From positions 744,001 to 808,000 of the forward strand of contig NZ_FNXY01000003.1 in assembly GCF_900108855.1 (NCBI RefSeq): a stretch of DNA of 64,000 nt, written 5' to 3'. This DNA is from Dyadobacter koreensis. Its GTDB lineage: Bacteria > Bacteroidota > Bacteroidia > Cytophagales > Spirosomataceae. The translations under genes and the position numbers were made by a program. Position 1 is the first letter of the stretch; every line of letters starts with the position of its first letter. Of the stretch, positions 8,094 to 17,813 are shown in pieces. Under the pieces are notes generated by a model that saw nothing but the letters and a program-made list of their open reading frames with translations, was not told where the DNA came from and searched no databases.

Positions 8094-10046
8094 ATGTCTC
8101 CCTGGATTGATTACCTGCTCAAATTATCTGTCAGCCTTTCGGCGGTCGCACTGTTCTATTATTTTATACTCCGCCCTTACACCTTTTATAACTGGAATCG
8201 ATGGTATTTGCTGATCTATTCGATGTTATCGTTTTTTCTGCCTTGTATTGATATCACCACAACGATTCAAAAACGGGACTTTATGCCGCCTCAACTGGTT
8301 TCTTCGATTCCGGTGGTAAATGCTTCGGGGTTACAAAATATACTGCCCGTTAAAATGGGCAACGCGGATAGCAGGTTTTCGCTTACCAATTTAGTCTTGA
8401 TGACCGTGCTTGCCGGCGTACTCGTAATGCTTATCCGATTGATTTTACATTTCGCAGCCTATTTGAAAATCAAAAACAAGGCTGAATTATTATCCACCGA
8501 GGAAGGTGTTAACATTTACAAAATCAAAAACGACGCGCTGCCATTTTCTTTCGGTAATTCCGTTTTTATCAATCCGGATCTGCACAGCGAGGAAGATCTG
8601 AGAAAAATTATTCTTCACGAATATATTCATGTTAAGGAAAGACATAGCATAGACAATATCTGGTTTGAGATTCTCTGTGCTCTGAATTGGTACAATCCCT
8701 TTGCCTGGCTGATCCGCTATTCTGTCAGGCAAAATCTGGAATATATTGCAGACCGTACTGTGCTAAAAAACGGCGTTGACCCGAAGCAATATCAGTATTT
8801 GCTGTTGAAAGTGTCCGGAGTTCCTGAATTCAGGATCGCAAATCAGTTCAATTTCTCCTCTCTTAAACAGCGAATTATGATGATGAATAAAGCGAAAACG
8901 GCAAAAATCCATTTGATAAGATTTCTTTTTGTGATACCGGTGCTCCTGTTTGTGCTTTTTACTTTCAGAAAGGAAATTGCCTCGTTGGAAGCCGTCAAAC
9001 AACTTACCGGAATAAAAGAATCAGTATTTACATATAATACAAAAGGTAAAAATAAGAGGATTGCCGGACTTATGCTGGATGGAGAAACCGGAGAAGCAAT
9101 TGCAAACTACCCGATTGATCTTTACACAAAAATTCCGGGCAGAAAAGGTTTAAGTGAAAAATATATAACGACGCTGAAAACTGACAACGCAGGATTTTAT
9201 TTTTACGAGGACACGCTGAATCCTGAAAATCAAGACTTTACCATGTATCGACTGTCGTCCGGAGATGAAATATTCAAGGAATTGTATCAGAGCTCAACCA
9301 ATGTTTCATTTGAACAGGATTTTCTGAACTACTTTTATGCAGTAACCTTCACCGGAAAACGTGGAACAAATATCACAGTAAAATCTTATAATTTGAAGAT
9401 GTCGAACCTCACGGAAGGGGCCAACGGATCTGAGGTATTCAGTGAGATTTCTGCCCAGCTTTCCGATATCAGACACGATTACAATCTCATCGCAGGTTTC
9501 AGGAACCATTATCCTTATCTGATACCCGAAAAAATAATTACAGAATTCGGAGACGCTTATTTTGACCAGAAAAAGGAGATGATCGGGTATGTTTCGCAAA
9601 TGGAATTTTATTTGGACGGCAAAAAAGTTGGTTTTGAAAATATCAATGAGGTGTTCAGCAAAATTCCTGTTCAGGTAAAAAATATTCGCACCGAAGGCGA
9701 AAGCAAATATCATTCACCGTTTTCTGCCGAGAAAATCCGGCATTACTATTTCACATATCCGTACAGCATGGCTCCACCAGCGAAAACGTTATTAAGTAGC
9801 AATAATATTGAATGGAAAAGTATCAATGATTTCGACTTGTCGAAGCTTGAAAATGAAGCTTACTTTCTGGACGGTTTTCGCCAGGCAAATGGTATGGGGA
9901 GCAATATGAAACCCGATAAACAAGATATCCGGACAGTGGCTTTGTTTAAGGGGGATCTTGCAAAATATTATGACAAACAAGCTGACAAAGTCTGGTGGAT
10001 CGAAACGCGACCGGCAGAGCAGGTTTTTGAAAGACCGATGTTTTAG
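8094..10046 (+). CDS. BlaR1-type M56 membrane metallopeptidase
   Basis: 650 residues. Membrane segments lie near residues 5-27, 37-55 and 99-122; the zinc motif is His175-Glu-Tyr-Ile-His179 with the third ligand Glu216 in LEYIADR; a last membrane segment is near 275-291. Beyond it is a ~350-residue periplasmic part that begins with GLMLDGETGEAIANYPIDLY, resembling a carboxypeptidase-regulatory-like fold, instead of the penicillin-binding sensor of classical BlaR1. It therefore probably senses something other than a beta-lactam and cleaves the BlaI-like repressor encoded just upstream in the same operon. Enzyme class is secure, signal unknown. Confidence 0.88.
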   Translation: MSPWIDYLLKLSVSLSAVALFYYFILRPYTFYNWNRWYLLIYSMLSFFLPCIDITTTIQKRDFMPPQLVSSIPVVNASGLQNILPVKMGNADSRFSLTNLVLMTVLAGVLVMLIRLILHFAAYLKIKNKAELLSTEEGVNIYKIKNDALPFSFGNSVFINPDLHSEEDLRKIILHEYIHVKERHSIDNIWFEILCALNWYNPFAWLIRYSVRQNLEYIADRTVLKNGVDPKQYQYLLLKVSGVPEFRIANQFNFSSLKQRIMMMNKAKTAKIHLIRFLFVIPVLLFVLFTFRKEIASLEAVKQLTGIKESVFTYNTKGKNKRIAGLMLDGETGEAIANYPIDLYTKIPGRKGLSEKYITTLKTDNAGFYFYEDTLNPENQDFTMYRLSSGDEIFKELYQSSTNVSFEQDFLNYFYAVTFTGKRGTNITVKSYNLKMSNLTEGANGSEVFSEISAQLSDIRHDYNLIAGFRNHYPYLIPEKIITEFGDAYFDQKKEMIGYVSQMEFYLDGKKVGFENINEVFSKIPVQVKNIRTEGESKYHSPFSAEKIRHYYFTYPYSMAPPAKTLLSSNNIEWKSINDFDLSKLENEAYFLDGFRQANGMGSNMKPDKQDIRTVALFKGDLAKYYDKQADKVWWIETRPAEQVFERPMF

Positions 10047-10068
10047 ATTTACCAGGCCAGGATATTAG

Positions 10069-10102
10069 AAAACGGCGGCCAGAGATTCCGGCAGCCGTTT
10101 TT
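10069..10102. terminator. bidirectional terminator
   Basis: AAAACGGC at 10069-10076 pairs with GCCGTTTT at 10094-10101, with T-rich DNA after it on the plus strand. It separates the convergent M56 peptidase and EEP-family genes. Confidence 0.75.
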
Positions 10103-10117
10103 CTACTTTATCAATTC

Positions 10118-10924
10118 TTATTTCACTTTCAATTCCGTTACGACCGGAAGGTGATCAGAGGCATATTTTTCATCGATAACCCGTGTTGACAAACTTTCAA
10201 AGCTCCCATCGGATTTATACATAACAAAATCAATGGTTCGGTCTGGCACATCCACAGGGATTGTAAATGCACATTCCTGACAACTTCGGGTAAAACTTTT
10301 GTCGAGATACTGAATTACTTTGCTGTCTGGCAGTGCGTTGAAATCACCTCCGAGAATCATCGGCAGATTCGATTTTTCAAAATGTTTAACAATAAGTTCT
10401 GCCTGCGTCAGGCGGTTCTGCTCTTTCAAATCCAGATGCGTGCTGGCAAAAACAATCTTTTTCCCTTTTGAAATTTCCACGGTAATTGCAGCAATTGTTC
10501 TCGTTTCCCCTTTAACCACCGGATCAATTGGTAAAATAAATCTTACTGAATCCAAAATTGAAAATCTAGAAAGCACGGCCACGCCATAATCTCCACCCTG
10601 GTGATCAATCGCTTTGGAAAAAAAGTAGTTCATTCCGGTAAGTCTTGCCAGCTCCTTCGCCTGGTCCAATCCTTTCCCCGAGCGTTCGGTGTTGACATCC
10701 ACTTCCTGTAGCGCCACCAGATCAGGTTTTTCGTTATTGATCACTTTGGCGATTGCAGCCACATCAATTTTGTCTCCCGCAGAAGGAGGATTACAATGAT
10801 GGATGTTATAGGTCATCACTTTAAGGGTTTTAGCTTTTCTACTAAAAGATGCCTCCGATTCACTTTGTTTCGCAAAAGCAGCCAGACTGCAACAAAAAAA
10901 TACAACTTGAATAATTAATTTCAT
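10118..10924 (-). CDS. secreted endonuclease/exonuclease/phosphatase family protein
   Basis: 268 residues with a signal peptide (cleavage near AAFAKQ). The EEP fold motifs are in order: VMTYNIHHC, LVALQEVD (metal-binding Glu), RTIAAITVE, STHLDL, GGDFNALPDS, RTIDFVM and the terminal ASDHLPV with the catalytic Asp-His. Such exported EEP proteins act on phosphodiesters or phosphomonoesters, from nucleic acid to phospholipid head groups. It lies 22 bases after the metallophosphatase gene in the same direction, so the two are likely one transcript, downstream of the SusCD pair. Confidence 0.88.
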   Translation of the reverse strand: MKLIIQVVFFCCSLAAFAKQSESEASFSRKAKTLKVMTYNIHHCNPPSAGDKIDVAAIAKVINNEKPDLVALQEVDVNTERSGKGLDQAKELARLTGMNYFFSKAIDHQGGDYGVAVLSRFSILDSVRFILPIDPVVKGETRTIAAITVEISKGKKIVFASTHLDLKEQNRLTQAELIVKHFEKSNLPMILGGDFNALPDSKVIQYLDKSFTRSCQECAFTIPVDVPDRTIDFVMYKSDGSFESLSTRVIDEKYASDHLPVVTELKVK

Positions 10925-10946
10925 GATCTCCGATTTATCTCCTTCC

Positions 10947-12158
10947 TTAATTTTTTGCTTTTTTCGCTATTTGAAATTTACCTACGACTTCGCCATCGTC
11001 ACGTATCATTTTAAGATTCAGCTCTTTTTTTGTTACACGAACCTTAATTAACGTCCGGTTTCCTTCGATAGGCCCGCCACCAATCACGATTGGATAATTA
11101 TGCGTCGCATCAGCATCGTGAGTCATATAACGGTGTGTGTGCCCCGAAATTTGAATGTCAATTTTCGCTTTATTCAGGATCGGACCAAAAACTTTCTGAC
11201 AATGCAGCGTTCCATGCCAGTCGCCGGAATGGTATGGCGAAATATGGATAAGTACTATCCGGAAATCAGCCTTTTTAAATTCTTCACTTGCCACCTCTTT
11301 TTCAAGCCATTTAGCCTGATTTTCCCGGTAGCGGTCAAAAGCTGCAAGTCCACCATACTCCACACTATCGTCCGTTTTGTCTTCTCCCGAATCCAATATT
11401 ACAAATCTGACCGGGCCCCGGGTGAAAGCATAGTAAAATTTGTTTTCTGGATAGGCAAAATACTCCGGGATATGGCGCGAAAAACCTCCACGACATTCAT
11501 GGTTCCCCTGCGTAAGAATAAAAGGAAACTCGTTCGAGAAAATATCGGTGGTCGGTTTGATCAGGTGATCGATCAATTGCTGCTCCTCGGTTACCCAGTC
11601 AAAACAGTCGCCGTTAAAAACCACAAAATCATAGTCGCGAATATTTCCTGTATAACCATGACGATAAAGCAGCTGCGGAATAATCTGCGGCCGGTCGTGA
11701 ATATCGTTAAATACAACGAATTTCACCTCCTCTTCATTTGCAGCCGGTGTTTTAAAACTCAGCATTGCGCTGGAAATTGTTTCTCCAAATTCAACTTTTG
11801 AACCTTTAAAACCAATTATTTCTGTGGAAACAATTTTGTATTTATGGTTCAATCCCGGTTTCAGATTAGGAAGTGTGATTTTGTGGATGCGGTTGTTCGC
11901 TTCAATTAAGCCATTGTTGTAAGCAAAGGCTTTGTTGATTGCATAATTCCCTTCTCCATATTCCACCCAACTGAAACAATTCTTACTGGTAATCCACATG
12001 ATCGTGACCTCGTCAGATTCCATATTCTGAAGATAAGGACCGGCGATAAAATGATTTTTTTCTTCTGGATTTGCCGCCAGAGCCGAAGTGCCCGGCACTA
12101 AACTAAGCGCCCCGATCTGAGACATTTTTTCCAGAAATGATCGTCTGTCTGAAAGCAT
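10947..12158 (-). CDS. Tat-exported metallophosphatase (purple-acid-phosphatase-like)
   Basis: 403 residues. The start DRRSFLEKMSQIGALSLVPG is a twin-arginine signal. A fibronectin-like N-terminal domain (FIAGPYLQNMESDEVTIMWIT) precedes a calcineurin-like phosphoesterase domain with FVVFNDIHD, VVFNGDCFDW, LTQGNHE, VLIHISPYHSG and ISGHTHRY, which supply the dimetal ligands. Folded export by Tat fits a metalloenzyme loaded in the cytoplasm. It follows susD after a hairpin and is followed by the EEP gene, so it may serve the same nutrient system: releasing phosphate or a phosphorylated ligand before SusCD uptake. Confidence 0.88.
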   Translation of the reverse strand: MLSDRRSFLEKMSQIGALSLVPGTSALAANPEEKNHFIAGPYLQNMESDEVTIMWITSKNCFSWVEYGEGNYAINKAFAYNNGLIEANNRIHKITLPNLKPGLNHKYKIVSTEIIGFKGSKVEFGETISSAMLSFKTPAANEEEVKFVVFNDIHDRPQIIPQLLYRHGYTGNIRDYDFVVFNGDCFDWVTEEQQLIDHLIKPTTDIFSNEFPFILTQGNHECRGGFSRHIPEYFAYPENKFYYAFTRGPVRFVILDSGEDKTDDSVEYGGLAAFDRYRENQAKWLEKEVASEEFKKADFRIVLIHISPYHSGDWHGTLHCQKVFGPILNKAKIDIQISGHTHRYMTHDADATHNYPIVIGGGPIEGNRTLIKVRVTKKELNLKMIRDDGEVVGKFQIAKKAKN

Positions 12159-12225
12159 TATATTTAGGTTTAGGAATAGCAGGTTTTTTATAAAGTAAAA
12201 GTGCGCAACATCGAAAATCTTTACC

Positions 12226-12267
12226 AGGAATACCTGAATTAAACCTGTGGCAAATTCAGGTATTCCT
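12226..12267 (-). terminator. hairpin terminator after susD
   Basis: A 15-bp perfect stem, AGGAATACCTGAATT at 12226-12240 with its complement at 12253-12267, loop of 12. No long T-run follows on the minus strand, so read-through into the metallophosphatase gene is possible. Confidence 0.6.
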
Positions 12268-12276
12268 TTGGCGGCA

Positions 12277-14004
12277 TTACCAGCTGGGATTCTGGACTAA
12301 TTTCGGATTTAATAAAAGCTCCTGCGTCGGGATTGGATACAAATAATCCCTGGCCTCATTAAACTTTTTGTTAATATGTCCATTTACCACGATACTTCCT
12401 CCTTTGTTTCCATTTTCCAATAAAATCTCGCTTCCCAGTTTGAGGATTTGCGCACCTGTCGCAGCCGGTTTTTCTCCCTCATAAATAATCAGATCGACCT
12501 TTCCGTTTCTGTCCAGGTCATAACTCCCCGCACCCGGAAAGTACATTCCTTTGTATGTTTTAGTCAAAAGCTGACCTTCTTTCCACCGAATGATATCGTC
12601 CCAGCGGAAGAAATTTTCCATTACAAGTTCCACCCGCCTTTCCCGCCGAATTTCCAGTATCACACCGGCATTGCTGCCATTCAACTGTGAATATTGCTGG
12701 GCCTGATAAGGATCCGGATTTCTATTGGCCTCAATCAGATTAATACTTGGCATACCTACCCTATCTCGAATTAATTTGATGGATTTATCCAGATCATCCT
12801 GCGTTAAAATTCCTCTTTCTGCTTTCGCTTCGGCATAGTTCAGCAAAACTTCGGCGTAGCGAAAAATCGGCATATCTGTGATGTCCTTATTGAAAGTATC
12901 CCATTTGGATGCGGAAACAAATTTGATCAGCTGATAACCGGTAACCGTCGCGCCAAACTCAGGAACGAGCTGCGCGGTTTCGCCAATCCGGGTATAACCC
13001 GGAGTGCGGATGGTTTGAGATAAACGTGGGTCACGGTTTTGAACTTCGTCGAAAAACTGCATCGTTTCATACCCTTTAATATCTGTAAATCGTGAGCCGT
13101 CAGCCATCAGATAACTATTGACAAGTTTCTTTTCCAAACCGGGCTTTCCGTAGGAAGCCGTCATGGTGTAGTAATTCAGATTGTGGTAAACCTGCAACTC
13201 GTCGCTGAAATCTCTTGCTAGTATTACCTCGTCAGCAATCGCATTATCCGAAGAGAAAAATTTGAGGTAGGCCGTTGAAGGCGTGGCTTTGTAAATGGTA
13301 TAGCCACTGTTTTTCATTAAGTCTTCCGAAGCAGAAATGGCAGCATCCAGAAATTTATCGGAACCTGAAAGTTTAAATTCAGGGTGATATTTACGGAATG
13401 TTCCTTCATATAACCCGATCCGCGATTTCAAGGCAAGCGCCGTCCATTTTGTGATCGTGCTCACCTGTCGTGTTCCGTCAAGATTGGCAATCGCATAATC
13501 CAGATCAGCCATTACAGAATCCATAACCATCGCACGTGTATCCCGGGCTTTCGTTAGTGATTCACCATCTTTTTCTTCAATAGGCTGTGAATACCAGGGA
13601 ACATCGCCAAAGCGCTTTACCATACCAAAATAAAAATATGCGCGGAAGAAACGGGCAAGGCCGTTGTATTTCGCCACCGCTTTCGGGTCTGGGCATTTTC
13701 CAGAATTGGCCAAAAAATAGTTAATATTCCGTAAAGTAGACCAACTCCATCCTCCGCCGCTTGTCGGCACTACGCGGGTACCCTGCAATTCATCACGAAG
13801 GCTATTTTTTACAACATTGTCTACATCTTCGTTGTAGATGTCCTCAGCCGATGGCAAAGCATTGTAAAAAGAATTTGTATAAAGCAGAAGGTCATTTTCT
13901 GTATTAAAAAATGTTTCCGGAGAAATCGCGTCCAAAGGTAACTGATCGAGGTCGCAGGAAACCAGGCCGAAGGTTACGGCAATGATTGCTAATATTTTTT
14001 TCAT
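12277..14004 (-). CDS. SusD/RagB-family outer-membrane nutrient-binding lipoprotein
   Basis: 575 residues with lipobox LVSC (Cys17) and the SusD N-terminus DLDQLPLDAISPETFFNTENDLLLYTNSFYNALP. TPR-like helices follow, with RFFRAYFYFGMVKRFGDVPWYSQ and FRYAEVLLNYAEAKAE, and the C-terminal RRVELVMENFFRWDDIIRWK and YLYPIPTQELLLNPKLVQNPSW. It should sit on the cell surface as the lid of the SusC channel encoded 24 bases upstream. Length and motifs are normal. The substrate is not evident from sequence. Confidence 0.95.
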   Translation of the reverse strand: MKKILAIIAVTFGLVSCDLDQLPLDAISPETFFNTENDLLLYTNSFYNALPSAEDIYNEDVDNVVKNSLRDELQGTRVVPTSGGGWSWSTLRNINYFLANSGKCPDPKAVAKYNGLARFFRAYFYFGMVKRFGDVPWYSQPIEEKDGESLTKARDTRAMVMDSVMADLDYAIANLDGTRQVSTITKWTALALKSRIGLYEGTFRKYHPEFKLSGSDKFLDAAISASEDLMKNSGYTIYKATPSTAYLKFFSSDNAIADEVILARDFSDELQVYHNLNYYTMTASYGKPGLEKKLVNSYLMADGSRFTDIKGYETMQFFDEVQNRDPRLSQTIRTPGYTRIGETAQLVPEFGATVTGYQLIKFVSASKWDTFNKDITDMPIFRYAEVLLNYAEAKAERGILTQDDLDKSIKLIRDRVGMPSINLIEANRNPDPYQAQQYSQLNGSNAGVILEIRRERRVELVMENFFRWDDIIRWKEGQLLTKTYKGMYFPGAGSYDLDRNGKVDLIIYEGEKPAATGAQILKLGSEILLENGNKGGSIVVNGHINKKFNEARDYLYPIPTQELLLNPKLVQNPSW

Positions 14005-14028
14005 AACTATATATTGTTAATTCCTGAG

Positions 14029-17000
14029 TTAGAAATTGAGATTCAGACCAACCGAAAAAGTTTTGGACAGCGGATAGGTTCGGCCATTGGTTGCGTCCCC
14101 GTCAAATTGTTCAGGGTCAATGTATTTTGATCTGAGCGGTGTGTAGGTCAGCAAATTCTCTCCGCTCACATAAATCCTGGCTTTCGGAATTTTTACTTTT
14201 CTTGTCAAAGTTTCCGGAAACGTATAACCGATCACCACATTTTTCAGGCGCAGATAACCCACATTTTGCACGTATTTATCGTTAGGAGCATTTAAATCCC
14301 CACCGCCGTTGAGCGCGGTATATCCTCTGAGCACAGGAAAATAGGCGTTAGGATTTTCTGGTGTCCAGACATCTTTTTGAAAATCTTTCGGAATGAAAGA
14401 ATAATAAGGACGGGAATAAGGTCCCCAGAATTTATCCGCATTATTTCCCGGATACCAGTTTCTGCGAAGAATTCCCTGTGTCAGTGTCGACAAATCGAAG
14501 CCATTCCAGGAAGCTCCCAAATTCAGTCCGTAACGGTAGCGGGCTTTGTTGTTACCAATGATTTTCAAATCTCCGTGATCCGAAAGCGTATTAGCTCCCT
14601 GATCGATTTTACCATTGCCATCAGAATCTATAAATTTGATATCACCCGCCTGTAATTTACTCCAGTCTCCCGGTGCGCTCAGGCGCTGTTTGTTGACCAA
14701 AGACTGATCGACTGTATAGGCCTGCGCTTCTTCATTTGTTTTAAAATAGCCATCAAGAGAATACCCCCACATGTCACCAATCGTCTGCCCTTCATAATAA
14801 CTGGACAAAATCTTGTTTGGGTTATCATACTTGGTGATCTTCGACTTGGTATCTGAAACAATGAAAGATGCGTTATATGCCAACACTTTTCCGGCAAGTT
14901 TGACCTGGTCATGCCAGGCTATGGATAGCTCAAAACCTCTGGTTTGCAAATCACCGGCATTTTGTGTGGGAACCGGTGCTCCATAAACTGCCGGAAAAAC
15001 TTTTCCAGGAATCAGCATATCGGTGGTTTTACGGATATAACCATCAAATGCTACGTTCAGCCTATTTTTTAACAAATCGATATCCAGACCAATGTTCGAG
15101 GTTGTTGCTTTCTCCCAGGTCAGATTCGGCGAAATCGGATTTGGACTATTCACGTAGGAAAGTTTTTGTCCATTATTGATCCAACTCGACTGAGCGGTTG
15201 GCATAATCGATATGTATGGATAAAAACTGGCAGAATTGTTGTTGGATGGCAACTGATTTCCCAGCGTTCCGTAAGAAGCGCGAATTTTCAAATTGTTCAC
15301 AACATCGCGGATTGGCTCGAAAAATTTCTCTTCACTGACGCGCCATCCTGCTGAAATGGAGGGAAAGAAACCATACCGTCTACCCGCGCCAAACCGGGAG
15401 GTGCCGTCATACCGGCCATTTACTTCCAGAAGATATTTTCCGAGGTAATCGTAATTCATACGAAAGAATGCCCCGAACAGTTCATACTGGTAAGAATCGC
15501 CCGTTGCAAGCTGTTCGCCTGTTCCAAGATCCAGGTCATTCAGACTTTCGGAAAGCAGATTTTTTCGCGCTCCAAAAAGCCGCTGATGTTTCTTGGTTTC
15601 ATAATTTAAACCGGCAGTCGCTCCAAAATAATGTTTTCCCAAACTGTGATTAAACGAAGAAAATACGTTAACCACATTGGTCGGATCAAACCAAAAGGTT
15701 TTTTTTAGCTGATCCGTGTTATAATTTGGAACAGTCGTCAATATACCTGGCTGAATAGAATATTGCGCAACCGCGGAACGGTACCAATCATCGGCGATAT
15801 AAAAGGAATAGGAATGATTCGCTACCAGATTCCAGCTCTTTGAAAAATCAATGGTCAGGGAATTGATCGTTGTCAGTTCGTGCGCTTTCTTTTCACCGCC
15901 TGCAACGCCTTTCAAAAGATTTGCAAACAGTCCATCTCCGATCGAATAGTTATTTTTTAGCGTGTTATAGGTAGCAGTACCATCCGGATTTCTTGGTGCA
16001 TAAATAGGGAGCGCATGAACGGTAACACCAACAAAGTTTTCATTAGCGCCGCCTTCAATACCCGGATATTTATATTTTGAATCAAAATACTGAGTATTGT
16101 TACTCACCTTTAGCCACGGAGTCAGCTGCGCGTTAACTTTCGTACGTAAGGTGTATGAGTTGAATTTATCCGTGTTGATCTTCATAATCCCGTCTTTTGA
16201 GAAAGCAGATCCTGAAAGAAAGTAATTGATTTTTTCGGTTCCACCTGATAGGTTCAGATTGTGCTGTTGAGAAGGTTCCGTCATTGTGAACATGGTATCC
16301 CACCAATTGTAGCTTCCGTAATAATTATAAATATCTTTTCCGTTCACATTCTTCACCACTGTCCACGGGCGCGCCGGATTTTCGGTTTTATCATATCGAC
16401 GGGCTTCCAGCTCTTTATAATCTTCGTCCGAATAACGGGTATAGGTATTCCCGGTCGCTCTCTTAAAAGCTTCATCATTCAGCATTGTATAGTCGTAACC
16501 ATTGGTAAGAAAATCCGTGCTTACCGTTGGCGTAGACCAGCCGAAATTGTTACTGTAAGAAATACTTGTCTTACCGCTTTTCGCCGTTTTTGTGGTAACA
16601 AGAATTACTCCGAAAGCGCCGCGGGCGCCATAAATTGCAGACGCCGCGGCATCTTTCAAAACCGACACAGATTCCACATCACCTGGATTTATGCGGTTAA
16701 TATCACCCGGAATACCATCGATCAAGACCAGTGGCCCACCTCCGTTAATTGATGTCTCTCCACGCACGTTCAAATTTCCTCCCTGACCCGGCCGGCCGGT
16801 AGAAAAGGTAATGTTTAAATTAGGAATCATCCCCTGGAGAATCTGAGACATGTTATTCAAAGGCCTGTTTTCAAGATCTTTCGCCTGAATCTGGCTTACC
16901 GCTCCCGTCAGGTTGACTTTTTTCTGTACACCATAACCCACTACAACAAGCTCATTGAGCGCCTTGGTATCTGGTGCAAGGGTGACATCCACGACAGATC

Positions 17001-17703
17001 TGCTACCGACGGTTACTTCCTGAGATACGTACCCGACAAAACTGAATACCAAAACACTTTCCGTTGTCGGGACAGTCAGTTCAAAACCACCATCATTATC
17101 AGTCGTAGTACCGCTGGCTCCACCTTTTACAATGACACTTACTCCAGGCAGAGTTCCATTATCAGCCGCAGCTTTCACCGTTCCTCTGATGCGAATTTCC
17201 CGGTTGGTCATATAAACCTGCAACTTGTTTTCAAGAGATTCGATCACTGTTTCTTCCCTTTGCGACCGCTCTCTCGCCAGGACAATTTGTTCATTAATCA
17301 CTTTATAATTGATCCCGCGAGGCATAAGAAGCTGATCCAGGACCTTGGAAAGCTTTTGATTTTTCACATCAATGGTTACAAATTCCCGGAGGGAAATACG
17401 GCTGCTATACACAAATTTGGTATTTGTCTTCTCCTGGATCTGTTCCAGCGCCTCGTTCAGCCTGACATTAGTGATCCGGAGCGTAACGTCTTTACTTAAT
17501 ACCGACTGCGCCGAAAGCTCTCCCGCATAACTAATGCTTGCGAGTAAAACGGCCAATATCCATTGTAGCAATCCGATGCGCATTATTTTTTGCCAGTTAA
17601 TGGGCTTGTTACGTACTGAATTTTGCATAATTTTGATTTGTCTTGATAGTTTAAGCACTGTTTGGATACATGAGCCTTTTGTCTCGGTGGTACGATTCAA
17701 CAT
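14029..17703 (-). CDS. SusC/RagA TonB-linked outer-membrane channel with STN signalling domain
   Basis: Up to 1224 residues; the ATG at 17626-17628 (MQNSVRNKPINWQKIM) is a likelier start than 17703, because a signal peptide ending near YAGELSAQ follows directly. Order: STN domain (about 70-125), carboxypeptidase-regulatory-like domain (about 170-255), plug with VVVGYGVQKKVNLTGAVS and VLIDGIPGDINRINPGDVES, then a 22-strand-type barrel ending in SVGLNLNF. The STN domain lets the channel signal through the FecR protein encoded upstream. It imports a ligand using TonB energy together with the SusD lid. Confidence 0.95.
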   Translation of the reverse strand: MLNRTTETKGSCIQTVLKLSRQIKIMQNSVRNKPINWQKIMRIGLLQWILAVLLASISYAGELSAQSVLSKDVTLRITNVRLNEALEQIQEKTNTKFVYSSRISLREFVTIDVKNQKLSKVLDQLLMPRGINYKVINEQIVLARERSQREETVIESLENKLQVYMTNREIRIRGTVKAAADNGTLPGVSVIVKGGASGTTTDNDGGFELTVPTTESVLVFSFVGYVSQEVTVGSRSVVDVTLAPDTKALNELVVVGYGVQKKVNLTGAVSQIQAKDLENRPLNNMSQILQGMIPNLNITFSTGRPGQGGNLNVRGETSINGGGPLVLIDGIPGDINRINPGDVESVSVLKDAAASAIYGARGAFGVILVTTKTAKSGKTSISYSNNFGWSTPTVSTDFLTNGYDYTMLNDEAFKRATGNTYTRYSDEDYKELEARRYDKTENPARPWTVVKNVNGKDIYNYYGSYNWWDTMFTMTEPSQQHNLNLSGGTEKINYFLSGSAFSKDGIMKINTDKFNSYTLRTKVNAQLTPWLKVSNNTQYFDSKYKYPGIEGGANENFVGVTVHALPIYAPRNPDGTATYNTLKNNYSIGDGLFANLLKGVAGGEKKAHELTTINSLTIDFSKSWNLVANHSYSFYIADDWYRSAVAQYSIQPGILTTVPNYNTDQLKKTFWFDPTNVVNVFSSFNHSLGKHYFGATAGLNYETKKHQRLFGARKNLLSESLNDLDLGTGEQLATGDSYQYELFGAFFRMNYDYLGKYLLEVNGRYDGTSRFGAGRRYGFFPSISAGWRVSEEKFFEPIRDVVNNLKIRASYGTLGNQLPSNNNSASFYPYISIMPTAQSSWINNGQKLSYVNSPNPISPNLTWEKATTSNIGLDIDLLKNRLNVAFDGYIRKTTDMLIPGKVFPAVYGAPVPTQNAGDLQTRGFELSIAWHDQVKLAGKVLAYNASFIVSDTKSKITKYDNPNKILSSYYEGQTIGDMWGYSLDGYFKTNEEAQAYTVDQSLVNKQRLSAPGDWSKLQAGDIKFIDSDGNGKIDQGANTLSDHGDLKIIGNNKARYRYGLNLGASWNGFDLSTLTQGILRRNWYPGNNADKFWGPYSRPYYSFIPKDFQKDVWTPENPNAYFPVLRGYTALNGGGDLNAPNDKYVQNVGYLRLKNVVIGYTFPETLTRKVKIPKARIYVSGENLLTYTPLRSKYIDPEQFDGDATNGRTYPLSKTFSVGLNLNF

Positions 17704-17719
17704 AGGCCATATGCTTGCT

Positions 17720-17743
17720 CCGGGGGTGGTGGTACACTCCCGG
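17720..17743. other. GC-rich hairpin between fecR and susC
   Basis: CCGGG at 17720-17724 pairs with CCCGG at 17739-17743, extended by GTG/CAC. The T-run (TTTTATTTTTT) is on the plus-strand side, opposite to the direction of the flanking genes, so on the susC transcript this is a hairpin without a terminator tail in its leader. Confidence 0.5.
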
Positions 17744-17813
17744 TTTTATTTTTTCACGGCGGGATCAGGTAGTTGTCTTTCATAAATTTGTGTTAGGATT
17801 AACAATTTATTTA

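Noticed and set aside
7713..10046. Beta-lactam resistance locus
   Set aside because: The repressor/protease pair is real but there is no beta-lactamase or penicillin-binding gene, and the sensor domain is of another kind.
11100..11801. 233-codon plus-strand frame
   Set aside because: Antisense to the well-supported metallophosphatase gene, with no family similarity.
16261..16752. 163-codon plus-strand frame
   Set aside because: Antisense to susC; no recognisable protein features.
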